Assembly: GCF_042854845.1 (NCBI RefSeq)
Contig: NZ_AP031498.1
Coordinates: 5,084,001 to 5,148,000 of the forward strand
Direction of reading: 5' to 3'
Source: Maricurvus nonylphenolicus
GTDB taxonomy: Bacteria > Pseudomonadota > Gammaproteobacteria > Pseudomonadales > Cellvibrionaceae
DNA: 64,000 nucleotides
Part shown: positions 24,138 to 33,815 of the stretch, one piece after another
Numbering within the stretch: position 1 is the first letter of the stretch
Layout of the letters: each line of letters opens with the position of its first letter
The notes under the pieces: generated by a model
The model's input: only the letters and a program-made list of their open reading frames with translations
What the model was told of the DNA's origin: nothing
Database searches by the model: none
Program-made: the position numbers and the translations under genes

Positions 24138-24191
24138 TGTGACTTACAATCCCTTATCTATGCATTGCGTTTAAAGTCTGTAGCTTATGCG

Positions 24192-24377
24192 CTACTTAAT
24201 GAGGTATAGCAGTCCGATGCCCAATAACATACTGGCGAGCCCCATCAGACGGAGCTGACGGTCATTGACCATCGCCAGGGTGGCAACCAGACGGCGCCAA
24301 CGCCCGGGGTTAAGAAACGGCATGATACCCTCGAGTACCAACATCAGGCATAGAGCCCTGCCCAGTTCTTCCCACAT
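24192..24377 (-). CDS. DUF2065 small membrane protein
   Basis: A 61-residue protein with two hydrophobic segments around a basic loop: ALCLMLVLEGIMPFLNPGRW, then LRLMGLASMLLGIGLLYLIK. This is the whole of the DUF2065 family, found almost always between hflC and hisZ or purA. Its function is unknown. A terminator separates it from hflC, so it may be transcribed with hisZ-purA. Confidence 0.85.
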   Translation of the reverse strand: MWEELGRALCLMLVLEGIMPFLNPGRWRRLVATLAMVNDRQLRLMGLASMLLGIGLLYLIK

Positions 24378-24426
24378 TGCGTGACACCCTTACCTTTGCG
24401 AACAACCCGCTTTCAGGGCTGCCGAC

Positions 24427-24455
24427 ACAAAAAAACCGGGCCAAATGACCCGGTT
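24427..24455 (-). terminator. Intrinsic terminator after hflC
   Basis: On the minus strand AACCGGG pairs with CCCGGTT and is followed by seven T. It lies about 80 bases after the hflC stop. Confidence 0.82.
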
Positions 24456-24534
24456 ACGTAATTCTACCATTAATACTGCGGTTAAAGAACATCCATTTGC
24501 CGTCAAATCGACGGCAAATGTGTCTTAAAGGCGA

Positions 24535-25416
24535 TTAACGGCTGGAACCGCCCTTGGTGTCGTTCAGATAGCGGAAGAAGTCGCTATCCGGATCAACTAC
24601 CAGCAGGTCGTCCTTGCCTTTAAAGGTCTCTTTATAGGCATTCAGACTGCGCACAAAGCGGTAGAACTCAGGATCCTTGCTGTAGGCATTGGCGTAGATG
24701 GCCGCGGCTTCCGCATCACCTTCACCACGCAGCAGCTCGGAGTCACGGTAGGCTTCCGCCTCCAGAATAGTGCGTTGACGATCGGCATCAGCACGAATCA
24801 CTTCGGCTTGCTCTTTACCCTTTGAGCGATGCTCACGGGCTTCACGCTCACGCTCGGTAGTCATACGGTTAAATACCGAGTCACTTACCTGCTCTGGCAG
24901 GTCGATACGCTTCACACGGATATCGATCAGCTCAACACCGTAGCTCTTCTGAACCACCTCATTAAGCTCATCGGTCAGTGAGTTCATTAGCTGATCACGC
25001 TCACCACTTACCACTTCCTGCAGCGAGCGCCTGGCGAATTCGTTCAGCAAACCTTCGTTGATACGCTTCTCCAACGCATTACGGGCAGTCAATTCCTCAC
25101 CGTTAGTCGCGGTGTAGAAGGTGCTGGTATCCACAATGCGCCATTTGGCGAAGGAATCTACGATAACGCCTTTCTTTTCCAGGGTCAGGAATCGAGCTGG
25201 GGCAGCATCCAGAGTCAGTACACGGCCGTCGAACTTGCGCACTTCGTGCATCAGTGGTGCTTTAATGTGCAATCCAGGTTTCAGATCAGCATCTACCACC
25301 TGACCAAATTTCAGCAGAACGCCGCGCTCGGTTTCCTTGATGATAAACAGTGTGTTGGAGGCAACAATCAGGGCAATCGCCAAGCTGATCAACACGCCTA
25401 ACATTTTATTACTCAT
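24535..25416 (-). CDS. hflC: Protease modulator HflC
   Basis: A 293-residue SPFH/prohibitin-type protein. It has an N-terminal membrane anchor (LGVLISLAIALIVASNTLFI) followed by a periplasmic SPFH domain (ETERGVLLKFGQVVDADLKP). A charged coiled coil spans about residues 190-240 and ends in ELLRGEGDAEAAAIYANAY. With HflK it forms the ring complex that restrains FtsH. It starts 2 bases after the hflK stop, so the two are translationally coupled. Confidence 0.95.
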   Translation of the reverse strand: MSNKMLGVLISLAIALIVASNTLFIIKETERGVLLKFGQVVDADLKPGLHIKAPLMHEVRKFDGRVLTLDAAPARFLTLEKKGVIVDSFAKWRIVDTSTFYTATNGEELTARNALEKRINEGLLNEFARRSLQEVVSGERDQLMNSLTDELNEVVQKSYGVELIDIRVKRIDLPEQVSDSVFNRMTTEREREAREHRSKGKEQAEVIRADADRQRTILEAEAYRDSELLRGEGDAEAAAIYANAYSKDPEFYRFVRSLNAYKETFKGKDDLLVVDPDSDFFRYLNDTKGGSSR

Positions 25417-25418
25417 GA

Positions 25419-26567
25419 TTAGCGAATCTCCCTGCGACGTGTGTTGATGGACTCTCGGCGAAGCTGGTCAGCAACACGGTTACTGATTTCGCGGATCACA
25501 GTCGGAGAGATTTCCTCGGCGCTGCGGCTTACCTTGGACTGGCTAACAATCTTGTCCAGCGGCAGGTACATCATGTTATTGCCACCTTCCACATCAACCA
25601 TAATCTTGGAGCTGTTGGCCATGACCTGCTGCACAGCATCCAGGTACAGACGCTCGCGGGTAACCTTAGGGGCTTTTTTGTACTCGGTAAGCAGCTTCTC
25701 GAAACGCTGCGCCTCACCTTCTGCCTGGGCAACCACCTGGGCTTTGTAGGCGTTGGCTTCTTCGATCACACGCTGGGCCTTACCACGCGCTTCCGGAATG
25801 ATACCGTTAGCGTAAGCTTCGGCTTCGTTCTTCAGACGCTCTTCATCTTCACGCGCCTTGTTCACATCATCGAATGCAGCTTGTACTTCACGGGGAGGCG
25901 AGGTGCCTTCCACGTTAATGGTGTTGATCTGAATACCGGTTTGATAATCATCCAGGTATTCCTGCAAACGCTGCTGAACCTCGATAGCAATACGAGCACG
26001 ACCTTCGGTCAGTACTTCGTGCATCTCGGTAGAACCGACAACGTGGCGCAGGGCCGAATCAGTGGCTTCTGCCAGACTGCGCTCGGGGTTACGTACCTTA
26101 AGTACAAACTCGGAGGCATCGGCAATCTTGTACTGTACCGACAGATTCACATCAACGATGTTCAAGTCTTCGGTCAGCATCTGGCCTTTGGAGCTGTGCA
26201 GACGTACTTTGGTGACGTTCACAACCGTGACACTATCAATCAACGGTGGATTCCAGCGCAGACCTGGCTGTTTGGTTTCAGAGTAAACACCCAGACGCAG
26301 CACAACGGCGCGCTCCTGTTCGTTCACCTGATACACACCAAATGCGGCATAGACAACAACCAGTGCAACCAGCAAGAACACAATGCTGGCACCACTTAAA
26401 CCCGGTGCACCACTACCGCCGGCACCACCGCCGCTGGAGCCACCGAACAGGCCGTTAATCTTCTCTTGGAATTTTTTCAGTGCCTCATCGAGGTCGGGCG
26501 GGCCATCATTGCCTCGCTTGCCACCCCAAGGGTCTTGGTTGTTACCACCCGGTTCATTCCAGGCCAT
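25419..26567 (-). CDS. hflK: Protease modulator HflK
   Basis: A 382-residue SPFH protein. A glycine-rich cytoplasmic N-terminus (MAWNEPGGNNQDPWGGKR) leads to one membrane helix (SIVFLLVALVVVYAAFGVYQ) and then the SPFH domain (VNEQERAVVLRLGVY). A long coiled coil with EAYANGIIPEARGKAQRVIEEA follows. It acts with HflC on FtsH at the inner membrane. Upstream lies hflX, separated by 133 bases, so a separate promoter is possible. Confidence 0.95.
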   Translation of the reverse strand: MAWNEPGGNNQDPWGGKRGNDGPPDLDEALKKFQEKINGLFGGSSGGGAGGSGAPGLSGASIVFLLVALVVVYAAFGVYQVNEQERAVVLRLGVYSETKQPGLRWNPPLIDSVTVVNVTKVRLHSSKGQMLTEDLNIVDVNLSVQYKIADASEFVLKVRNPERSLAEATDSALRHVVGSTEMHEVLTEGRARIAIEVQQRLQEYLDDYQTGIQINTINVEGTSPPREVQAAFDDVNKAREDEERLKNEAEAYANGIIPEARGKAQRVIEEANAYKAQVVAQAEGEAQRFEKLLTEYKKAPKVTRERLYLDAVQQVMANSSKIMVDVEGGNNMMYLPLDKIVSQSKVSRSAEEISPTVIREISNRVADQLRRESINTRRREIR

Positions 26568-26700
26568 AGGTTATCTCCATCGGTTATTGTCATTGGCGCC
26601 TTCGACTAGCACCAAACTAAAGGGATTCTAACAAAGCCTGCAACCAGAAAACTATCACTCAAAAATTGTGGCTATTCAGAAATCATCTTACTGATACATT

Positions 26701-28041
26701 TTAAGGTTGTTCCCAATCCGGCGTATCATCCAGATGGGCCTTGGCATTACCTTCCAGCCACTGCAAATCCTGCCAGTGAATGTTTTCATTACTGAGTATA
26801 CGCAGCAGGTCAGGCTTGGGAATGCGAATACTTACTTCGCTCTCACCCTTGTCGGTGTAAGCCTCTTCAGTAACCGCATTGTGTTCATAGAGTTTAGCCC
26901 GCAATCGACTTTGTGCTGGCGGCAAGATCAATTTTTCCTGAATCAGCTCCTCGCCCAGCAATTCGGCAACGGCGGTGTAAAAGAGTTCAACCCCAGCGCC
27001 AGTTTGTGCAGATAGCCAAACGGCAATCGGGCGACCACTGTCGTCGCGATCCACACGAGGCTCAAAGTCCTGCAGCAAATCAATCTTGTTATAGATTTTT
27101 AACTGCGGCAGCTCACCAGCGCCAATTTCTTCCAGTACCACTTCTACCTGATCGATATTACGCAAACGCTCTTCGGCAGCGGCATCGATCACATGCAACA
27201 ACAGGTCGGCATTGGACGCCTCTTCCAGGGTCGCCCGAAAGGCTTCCACCAGACGGTGTGGCAAGTGACTGATAAATCCTACCGTATCAGCCAAAACTGC
27301 AGCCCCCACATCGGGCAGCTCTACCCTCCGCATGGTGGGATCCAGGGTTGCAAACAACTGGTCCTGGGCATACACCCCGGCATCAGTAATCGAATTAAAC
27401 AGCGTCGACTTACCGGCGTTGGTATAACCCACCAGAGACACCGTTGGCACATCGGCACGCTGGCGTGAACGTCGGCCCTGATCGCGCTGCTTGCGAACCT
27501 TCTCCAGACGTTTCTCAATAGTCTTTATACGTCCGCGCAGCAAACGCCGATCAGTTTCCAGCTGCGTTTCACCCGGACCACGCAAACCGATACCACCCTT
27601 CTGGCGCTCCAAGTGGGTCCAGCCACGGATCAGGCGGGTCGACATATGCCGCAGCTGGGCCAATTCAACCTGCAATTTACCTTCGTGGGTACGGGCGCGC
27701 TGGGCAAAGATATCCAGAATCAAGCCGGTACGGTCGAGCACCCGGCACTGCAATTCAGCTTCCAGGTTACGCTCCTGACTCGGTGACAGGGTGTGATTAA
27801 AGATCACCAGCTCAGCTTCGTGAGCCTTGACCGCCGCGCGTAATTCTTCGAGTTTACCCGTGCCGACAAAAAAGCGGGCATTAGGGGTCGCACGCTGACC
27901 GGTTATAAAGTCAACGGGATCACCACCGGCGGATAACACCAGCTCCTCAAATTCGCGGGGATCGTCGGGATCAGAATTTTGGGGGAATTCCAGGTGAACC
28001 AGCACCGCCAGTTCACCGGATTCAGGTCGTTCAAAAAACAA
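26701..28041 (-). CDS. hflX: Ribosome-associated GTPase HflX
   Basis: A 446-residue translational GTPase. The N-terminal subdomain and coiled coil (GPGETQLETDRRLLRGRIKT then IEKRLEKVRKQRDQGRRSR) precede the G domain with VGYTNAGKSTLFNSI (G1), ATLDPTMRR (G2), DTVGFISHLPHRLVEAFRATL (G3) and IYNKIDLL (G4). HflX splits stalled or stressed ribosomes. The extra C-terminal tail after about residue 370 is common in gammaproteobacteria. It follows hfq by 28 bases and is probably co-transcribed. Confidence 0.96.
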   Translation of the reverse strand: MFFERPESGELAVLVHLEFPQNSDPDDPREFEELVLSAGGDPVDFITGQRATPNARFFVGTGKLEELRAAVKAHEAELVIFNHTLSPSQERNLEAELQCRVLDRTGLILDIFAQRARTHEGKLQVELAQLRHMSTRLIRGWTHLERQKGGIGLRGPGETQLETDRRLLRGRIKTIEKRLEKVRKQRDQGRRSRQRADVPTVSLVGYTNAGKSTLFNSITDAGVYAQDQLFATLDPTMRRVELPDVGAAVLADTVGFISHLPHRLVEAFRATLEEASNADLLLHVIDAAAEERLRNIDQVEVVLEEIGAGELPQLKIYNKIDLLQDFEPRVDRDDSGRPIAVWLSAQTGAGVELFYTAVAELLGEELIQEKLILPPAQSRLRAKLYEHNAVTEEAYTDKGESEVSIRIPKPDLLRILSNENIHWQDLQWLEGNAKAHLDDTPDWEQP

Positions 28042-28069
28042 CGGAAGACCTCATAAAACAGCGAAAGGA

Positions 28070-28330
28070 TTAACCCTCGCCTTCGCCACCTTCCTGGCCA
28101 GCTTGTGGGTTCAGCATAGGAACACGCACAGCGCGGGATGGAACGATGGTGGAAATAGCGTGCTTGTAGACCATCTGGCTCACAGTGTTCTTGAGCAGTA
28201 CAACAAATTGGTCGAAAGATTCTACTTGCCCCTGCAATTTAATACCGTTTACCAGGTAGATGGAAACGGGAATGCGCTCTTTACGCAGCACATTCAAGTA
28301 AGGGTCTTGTAAGCTATGCCCTTTTGACAT
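28070..28330 (-). CDS. hfq: RNA chaperone Hfq
   Basis: An 86-residue Sm-like protein. MSKGHSLQDPYLNVLRKERI is the standard N-terminus, with the conserved Gln-8 for RNA binding. Sm1 (VNGIKLQGQVESFDQFVVLL) and Sm2 (VYKHAISTIVPSR) follow, ending in a short acidic Gly-rich tail (QEGGEGEG). The open frame extends to 28378, but AAGGAGAATAATT is directly upstream of ATG 28330, which also matches all homologues. Order miaA-hfq-hflX is conserved. Confidence 0.97.
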   Translation of the reverse strand: MSKGHSLQDPYLNVLRKERIPVSIYLVNGIKLQGQVESFDQFVVLLKNTVSQMVYKHAISTIVPSRAVRVPMLNPQAGQEGGEGEG

Positions 28331-28491
28331 AATTATTCTCCTTTGAACAAGAAATAAGCAAAAAATAAAAGCATTCACCCAAAGGACCCGACCTGTAAGC
28401 CCTAATTATGATTCTTCGGGACAAGTCAGAAGTGAACACCAAGCGTTTAATAAAACTGACATAAGCAGCGTATAGTTATACGCCCTAGCTA

Positions 28492-29457
28492 TTATAGAGG
28501 TAGATGGGGCAAAAAGTTCAACAATTCAAGTAAAACTTGAGCTTTTTTTACTGTTTCACCGGTTTCAGTGTCTGTATAGAGCCAATGCAGGCCCTCCCAA
28601 CCCCGTAACCAGGTCAATTGACGCTTGGCCAACTGGCGGGTTGCCGCTTCACCTTTGGCGACCATCTCCTCATAATCGTAGTCCCCGTCCAAGTATTCCC
28701 ATACCTGACGGTAACCCACCGCTCGAATCGCAGGCAGGTCTTTATGGAGATCGGCACGCTGACGCAAAGATTTAACTTCATCAATAAAGCCCTGCTGCAA
28801 CATCACACCAAAACGCTTTTCGATACGTTGGTGTAATACCGAGCGGTCACGGGGGCCAATGGCAAACTGCACAACGTTATATTTCTGGTGCAGATCATCC
28901 TGATCGCGCTGCTGCTCGACACGCAATTCGGTCATGGTCCGACCGGAGACACGGTAAACCTCCAGCGCACGAGACAAACGCTGAGAGTGGTTGGGGTGAA
29001 TCTCCGCCGCCGTTTGCGGATCGACTTCAGCTAACAACTGATGAATATGTGGCCAACCCTTTTCGGCAGCCAGCGCTTCAATCTCAGCACGAACGGCAGG
29101 ATCAGCCGCCGGCATATCGGCCATGCCTTCCAACAACGCCTTGAAATACATCATGGTGCCACCCACCAGTAGTGGGATTCGGCCCTGTGCGACTATGGCT
29201 TCAATCTCACGTAAGGCATCAGCGCGGAAGTCGGCAGCGGAGTAACTATCGGCGGGATCGCGGATATCAATCAATCGGTGTGGCGCCAGGGCCTGCTCCT
29301 CAGCCGAGGGTTTGGCGCTGCCTATATCCATGCCCCGGTACACCAATGCAGAATCGACACTGATAATATCGACCGGCAAACGCTGCTGCAGCGCGATGGC
29401 CAGGTCAGTTTTACCCGACGCGGTCGGCCCCATTAAAAATATCACCAGCGGCTTCAT
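28492..29457 (-). CDS. miaA: tRNA dimethylallyltransferase
   Basis: A 321-residue enzyme adding an isopentenyl group to A37 of tRNAs that read UNN codons. MGPTASGKTDLAIALQQ is the P-loop and SVDSALVYRGMDIGSAKPS the substrate-binding segment. LIDIRDPADSYSAADF and GGTMMYFKALLEG are family marks, and QLTWLRGW is near the end. It is first in the hfq-hflX-hflKC block, and mutL, its usual upstream neighbour, is displaced by 4.3 kb of inserted genes. Confidence 0.96.
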   Translation of the reverse strand: MKPLVIFLMGPTASGKTDLAIALQQRLPVDIISVDSALVYRGMDIGSAKPSAEEQALAPHRLIDIRDPADSYSAADFRADALREIEAIVAQGRIPLLVGGTMMYFKALLEGMADMPAADPAVRAEIEALAAEKGWPHIHQLLAEVDPQTAAEIHPNHSQRLSRALEVYRVSGRTMTELRVEQQRDQDDLHQKYNVVQFAIGPRDRSVLHQRIEKRFGVMLQQGFIDEVKSLRQRADLHKDLPAIRAVGYRQVWEYLDGDYDYEEMVAKGEAATRQLAKRQLTWLRGWEGLHWLYTDTETGETVKKAQVLLELLNFLPHLPL

Positions 29458-29653
29458 AGACTTGCCAACACCCTCAATCGTTATAAACGCATTTTATCAG
29501 GCTTTACCACAAAGAACCGGCAAGTCAGTTATTCCCCTCAAAAACTGTGAATATTGTCTACACTCACTCTTAAGCACCACTTAAGCATTTGGCATTACCC
29601 CAGGCTGATTCTCGGCAAGGACCGAAGCAGGCAATAGCAGGGACAAGCATCCA

Positions 29654-30124
29654 GTGAAGTACAGCCCCTACTCCAGCAACCTTCTCAGTAACGCCCGCAC
29701 CAAGCGTCTCTTATTCTGGCTGCTCTTATGCTTGTATTGGCTTGCAGCACCTGCCGTCGCCGAGAATGCGATTCATCTCGCCATGCATCCACCGCCCCAC
29801 CTCGACAAGATGACGGTCAATCAGGCCCGCAGCATATTCTCCATGCGCCTGCGCGCCTGGCCCGACGGCTCACCCATTACCGTTTTCGTGATGGAAGACA
29901 GCAACCCAAACCACAAACTCTTTGTGCGCTCCATTCTGGCCCTTTTACCCCACCAGCTGCGCCGCCAGTGGGACCGTCTGGTGTACACAGGCATCGGCCA
30001 GGCGCCCATTGAAGTCAAAGATGAACACGAAATGATCCAGCGATTGGTCAGCACACCCGGCAGTATCGGCTATATCAGAACAGGAAAGGACAATGAAACG
30101 CTGCGTATACTCCCATTGCGCTAG
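29654..30124 (+). CDS. PstS-like periplasmic binding protein, short
   Basis: A 156-residue exported protein. A signal peptide (KRLLFWLLLCLYWLAAPAVA) leads to a truncated phosphate-binding-type fold: MTVNQARSIFSMRLRAWPDG, then LRRQWDRLVYTGIGQAP and VSTPGSIGYIRTGK. Full PstS is more than twice as long, so only one lobe-like domain is present. The GTG start is the only plausible one upstream of the signal peptide. Its end overlaps the barrel gene by 32 bases, marking a tight operon with the barrel and the GGDEF-EAL enzyme. Confidence 0.68.
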   Translation: MKYSPYSSNLLSNARTKRLLFWLLLCLYWLAAPAVAENAIHLAMHPPPHLDKMTVNQARSIFSMRLRAWPDGSPITVFVMEDSNPNHKLFVRSILALLPHQLRRQWDRLVYTGIGQAPIEVKDEHEMIQRLVSTPGSIGYIRTGKDNETLRILPLR

Positions 30125-31331
30125 AGCATTTGCCACAGCAGGGCTGATCCCGGCATTGGCGCTTGCCGAAGGCGGTAGCGAGCTCAAGGAGCTCTCTGTC
30201 CATGGCTATATCAGCCAAGGTCTGATTTATACCACTGAGAACAGCTTTTTTGGCGACAGCGAAAACACCAGCTTTGACATGACCAATATTGCCCTGGGGG
30301 TAACCTGGCGCCCCTGGTCGCGCCTGCATTTTTCTGCACAGGCACTTTACCGCCAGGCTGGAGCAACCTCCCGCGATGATATTTACACCGATTACGCCCT
30401 GGCGGACCTAACTCTGGTACAAGATATGAACTGGCAGTTGGGGCTGCGTGCCGGGCGCATAAAAAACCCGATTGGATTCCATAACGACACCCGCGATGTA
30501 GCAGCAAGCCGCCCTTCTATTCTGCTGCCAGAATCTATTTACCGGGATTTCCTGCGCGATGTTTACCACACCTCGGACGCCATCTCTCTTTATGCTCAGG
30601 GCTATCTTGGCGAAACGTATATTCAACTCGAATTACTCAAAGGCGAACCGCAATTAACCGACAACGTTGAAGAGGAATATATTCTCGCGCCCCTATCAGG
30701 AGAACTCGACGACGGCAAAGGGGATATTGGTCGACTGCTGGTGGAATCATTCGGTGGCGCCCTGCGTCTGGCCTATACCTATACCAATATCACCGTCGAC
30801 TTTGTCCCCACACCAGGTACGCAAACGATTCAGGTTGCCCCTATGGTTTTTGTCACCGTCCCCCTCTACGGCTACCCGGGAGATACGGAAATCGACATGG
30901 ACACCTGGTCGATAGAGTACAACTGGGGGCGCTGGCAATTTACCTCGGAGTACCAACGCCTGGACTATTACATCAATGACATCTACGGCCCCGGGACAGA
31001 ATCCAAAACACCGGGTGAAGGTTACTATGTGTCAGCCAGCTATCAGCTCAATGATCACTGGCAAACCTTTATTCGCTATGACGCATCCTATACCGACAAG
31101 GACGACAAAGATGGCGAAGATTACGAAGCCGCCACAGGCTTCCCGGGCCACAACCGTTTTGCCAAAGACAGCGTTGTGGGCATTCGCTACGAGCCCAACA
31201 AACACTGGTTGTTCGCCGCTGAATTTCATCATATATCGGGTACGGCCTGGTTACCCAAGGTCGAAAACGATTTGGCAACCGCCAAAGAGAACTGGAACCT
31301 GTTTACCGCAGAAGTGAGTTATAAATTCTGA
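30093..31331 (+). CDS. Outer-membrane beta-barrel protein of a c-di-GMP operon
   Basis: A 412-residue secreted barrel. A signal peptide ends near PALALAEGG, followed by LSVHGYISQGLIYTTENSFF. Many aromatic-alternating strands follow, with LGLRAGRIKNPIGFHNDTRD in the middle, and the protein ends AEVSYKF with terminal phenylalanine. ATG 30093 has GGAAAGGACA directly before it, even though it overlaps the upstream gene. Substrate unknown. The arrangement with a periplasmic binding protein and a c-di-GMP enzyme suggests a surface-sensing or nutrient-sensing unit. Confidence 0.68.
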   Translation: MKRCVYSHCARAFATAGLIPALALAEGGSELKELSVHGYISQGLIYTTENSFFGDSENTSFDMTNIALGVTWRPWSRLHFSAQALYRQAGATSRDDIYTDYALADLTLVQDMNWQLGLRAGRIKNPIGFHNDTRDVAASRPSILLPESIYRDFLRDVYHTSDAISLYAQGYLGETYIQLELLKGEPQLTDNVEEEYILAPLSGELDDGKGDIGRLLVESFGGALRLAYTYTNITVDFVPTPGTQTIQVAPMVFVTVPLYGYPGDTEIDMDTWSIEYNWGRWQFTSEYQRLDYYINDIYGPGTESKTPGEGYYVSASYQLNDHWQTFIRYDASYTDKDDKDGEDYEAATGFPGHNRFAKDSVVGIRYEPNKHWLFAAEFHHISGTAWLPKVENDLATAKENWNLFTAEVSYKF

Positions 31332-31341
31332 GTACAGCGTT

Positions 31342-33801
31342 ATGTTTTTTAGCTTAAAGTGGAAAGCGATTGTTCTGGTACTGGTCATTCTGGTTACTCT
31401 GACCGGCTTTCTGGTATTTCTAAACAGTTACCAGTTGCAAAATCTCGCTCGCCAACAACAGCAACAAAGCTTCGAAAAGATTAACAAGGAAATTAACGGC
31501 CTCTTAATACAGTCTTACCATTACAACCTGCAGATGATGGATGTTATTCCCCTGCTGCGTACCGAAAGCTACACCACTGAAAACTATATGGCCGTTATGC
31601 TGGAAGAAAACTGGCCTATTCTGCAGCTCAACTGGAACATCGAAAATGCTGCGCTCTACAACAGCGAAGGCAAACTGATTTGGCACACGCATGAACCACC
31701 TCAAGAACAGTCGCAAGAATCGTCACAAGAGCAACCGGCACCCTCCATTGCCATCTCCCTTGGGCCTGACTGGCATATCGACTGCGACACCAGCTGCCTG
31801 CAAGTTATCAGCAGCCCAATATTAGACAGAGAAGGTGACACCTATCACTTAATTCTGGATATTTTGATGGCGGACATGCTGATTGACTTCAGTCGAATCG
31901 CCAACACGAACTTTGGCATCATCACTCCCGGCCAAAGTATTGGCAAAGAATACGCCGGCCATATAGAACGCTGGAACTATGACATTAAACAAATCACCAA
32001 CCCGGACCTGTCTCTAAAAATCATCAACGACCTGCAAACCCAATACAAACTGGAAGACGCTCTTAATAAAAACCTGCAGCTGCAATATGAAGAAAAAACC
32101 TACGATGTCAGCTTAACCACCCTCGAAAAAAGTAACAATGGCAACTTCTTTATCATCATCAAGGACTCCAGCAACAGCGCTGAGCTAATGAATGCCGCCA
32201 GGGGCTTCCAGGTTGTCGTCGCCTTAAGCGGTATCACTTTATCTTGCGTACTGATTCTGACATTCCTCTGGCAACCCATCCAAAGACTTCATCGCCAGGC
32301 CGAACTACTTCCCAAACTGACCACCGGCGACTTCTCCGAAGCACTGGAGCAACTCAAAAAGAATCGTTCTAAACACTGGCTGAAAGATGAAATCGATACT
32401 CTCAACTCAACCGAAGAGGAAGTGTGCCTGCAACTTACCGCCATGCAGGAAGAGATCAGCGAACAAACCAACCACCTGCACTCCATGGCGATGTATGACA
32501 GTTTGACTGACCTGGCTAACCGCCGCTCATTTATGCAGTACATTAACGATGCCTTTAACCGCCCAAATCTACCCGACAACCCTTTTTCATTACTGTTTAT
32601 TGACCTGGACAATTTCAAACGCATCAATGATTCCATGGGACACAACGCCGGGGATGAACTGCTCAAAATCGTCGCCAAGCGTTTGCGAGCCTGCGTCAGA
32701 AACACCGATGTGATCGCCCGTCTGGGCGGAGATGAGTTTTGCATCATCCTCAATGACAGTCACAGCAAGGACGGCCCTAAAATTGTAGCCGAGCATATTT
32801 TGCAAAGCCTGCGTGACCCGATAAAACTGGGTAAAGCCGAACCCATTATTTCTGCCAGTATTGGTTTGGTTACAGCACCTGCAGATGGCGGCACCAGTGA
32901 AGAGCTATTGCAAAATGCCGACTTGGCTATGTATCGCGCCAAAGCCCTAGGCCGCAACAAATACCAGGAGTTTGACCACCACATGACCGCCAGAGCCATT
33001 GAGAATATGGCTTTGGAAAACGATCTGCGCAAAGCGATTAATGAACAGGAATTTGAACTTTATTACCAACCGCAGATTGATTTCAGCCAAAATTGTATCG
33101 TGGGTTTTGAAGCGTTAATTCGCTGGCGACACCCCAGCAAAGGCCTGTTATTTCCCGACACCTTTATTGGCCTGCTGGAAGAAACCGGTTTAATAGTTCC
33201 TCTCGGCCACTGGATTATCGACAATGCCTGTCAAACACTGCGCCAATGGCTGGATACAGGCGTAAAGCCCGTACGCCTGGCCATCAACTTGTCCCCGCGC
33301 CAGTTACACAATGAAGAACTTAGTGACCAGATCTCTCGCTCACTGCACCTGCATAATTTACCTGCGAACTTGCTCGAGCTGGAAATCACTGAATCTATGT
33401 TAATGCAAGATATTCAGTTTACCCACAAACAACTTCGCAACCTGCAACAGCTCGGCATTACTATCGCCATTGATGACTTTGGCACCGGGCACTCATCACT
33501 AAGCTACCTGAAAGAACTACCGCTGGACATATTAAAGATTGATCGCTCTTTTATTCGCGACATCATCGAAGACAACAACGACCAACAGATTGTTAACGCC
33601 ATTATTGCCATGGCGCATCAACTGAACTTAAAGGTGGTTGCCGAAGGTATAGAAACCATTGCCCATCAAAGCATGTTAATCCAACAGGGCTGTGATTACG
33701 GGCAAGGCTATTTGTATTCACGCCCAGTGCCTGCCGATAATGCGCTGGAACTCATTAAGTTTGATGCAGACAAGGCCATGGATTCCATGGCCTTAAATTA
33801 A
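31342..33801 (+). CDS. Membrane GGDEF-EAL c-di-GMP cyclase/phosphodiesterase
   Basis: An 819-residue bifunctional protein. Helix 1 (AIVLVLVILVTLTGFLVFLN) and helix 2 (FQVVVALSGITLSCVLILTF, about residue 295) enclose a periplasmic sensor of about 260 residues with a Q/S/E-rich patch. A HAMP-like linker is followed by GGDEF (RLGGDEFCII, preceded by the inhibitory-site RNTD) and EAL (EALIRWRHP, NLSPRQL, IDDFGTGHSSLSYL). Both active sites look intact. It is the last gene of the operon with the PstS-like protein and the barrel, which may deliver its signal. Confidence 0.9.
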   Translation: MFFSLKWKAIVLVLVILVTLTGFLVFLNSYQLQNLARQQQQQSFEKINKEINGLLIQSYHYNLQMMDVIPLLRTESYTTENYMAVMLEENWPILQLNWNIENAALYNSEGKLIWHTHEPPQEQSQESSQEQPAPSIAISLGPDWHIDCDTSCLQVISSPILDREGDTYHLILDILMADMLIDFSRIANTNFGIITPGQSIGKEYAGHIERWNYDIKQITNPDLSLKIINDLQTQYKLEDALNKNLQLQYEEKTYDVSLTTLEKSNNGNFFIIIKDSSNSAELMNAARGFQVVVALSGITLSCVLILTFLWQPIQRLHRQAELLPKLTTGDFSEALEQLKKNRSKHWLKDEIDTLNSTEEEVCLQLTAMQEEISEQTNHLHSMAMYDSLTDLANRRSFMQYINDAFNRPNLPDNPFSLLFIDLDNFKRINDSMGHNAGDELLKIVAKRLRACVRNTDVIARLGGDEFCIILNDSHSKDGPKIVAEHILQSLRDPIKLGKAEPIISASIGLVTAPADGGTSEELLQNADLAMYRAKALGRNKYQEFDHHMTARAIENMALENDLRKAINEQEFELYYQPQIDFSQNCIVGFEALIRWRHPSKGLLFPDTFIGLLEETGLIVPLGHWIIDNACQTLRQWLDTGVKPVRLAINLSPRQLHNEELSDQISRSLHLHNLPANLLELEITESMLMQDIQFTHKQLRNLQQLGITIAIDDFGTGHSSLSYLKELPLDILKIDRSFIRDIIEDNNDQQIVNAIIAMAHQLNLKVVAEGIETIAHQSMLIQQGCDYGQGYLYSRPVPADNALELIKFDADKAMDSMALN

Positions 33802-33815
33802 AAACCTAACATAAA

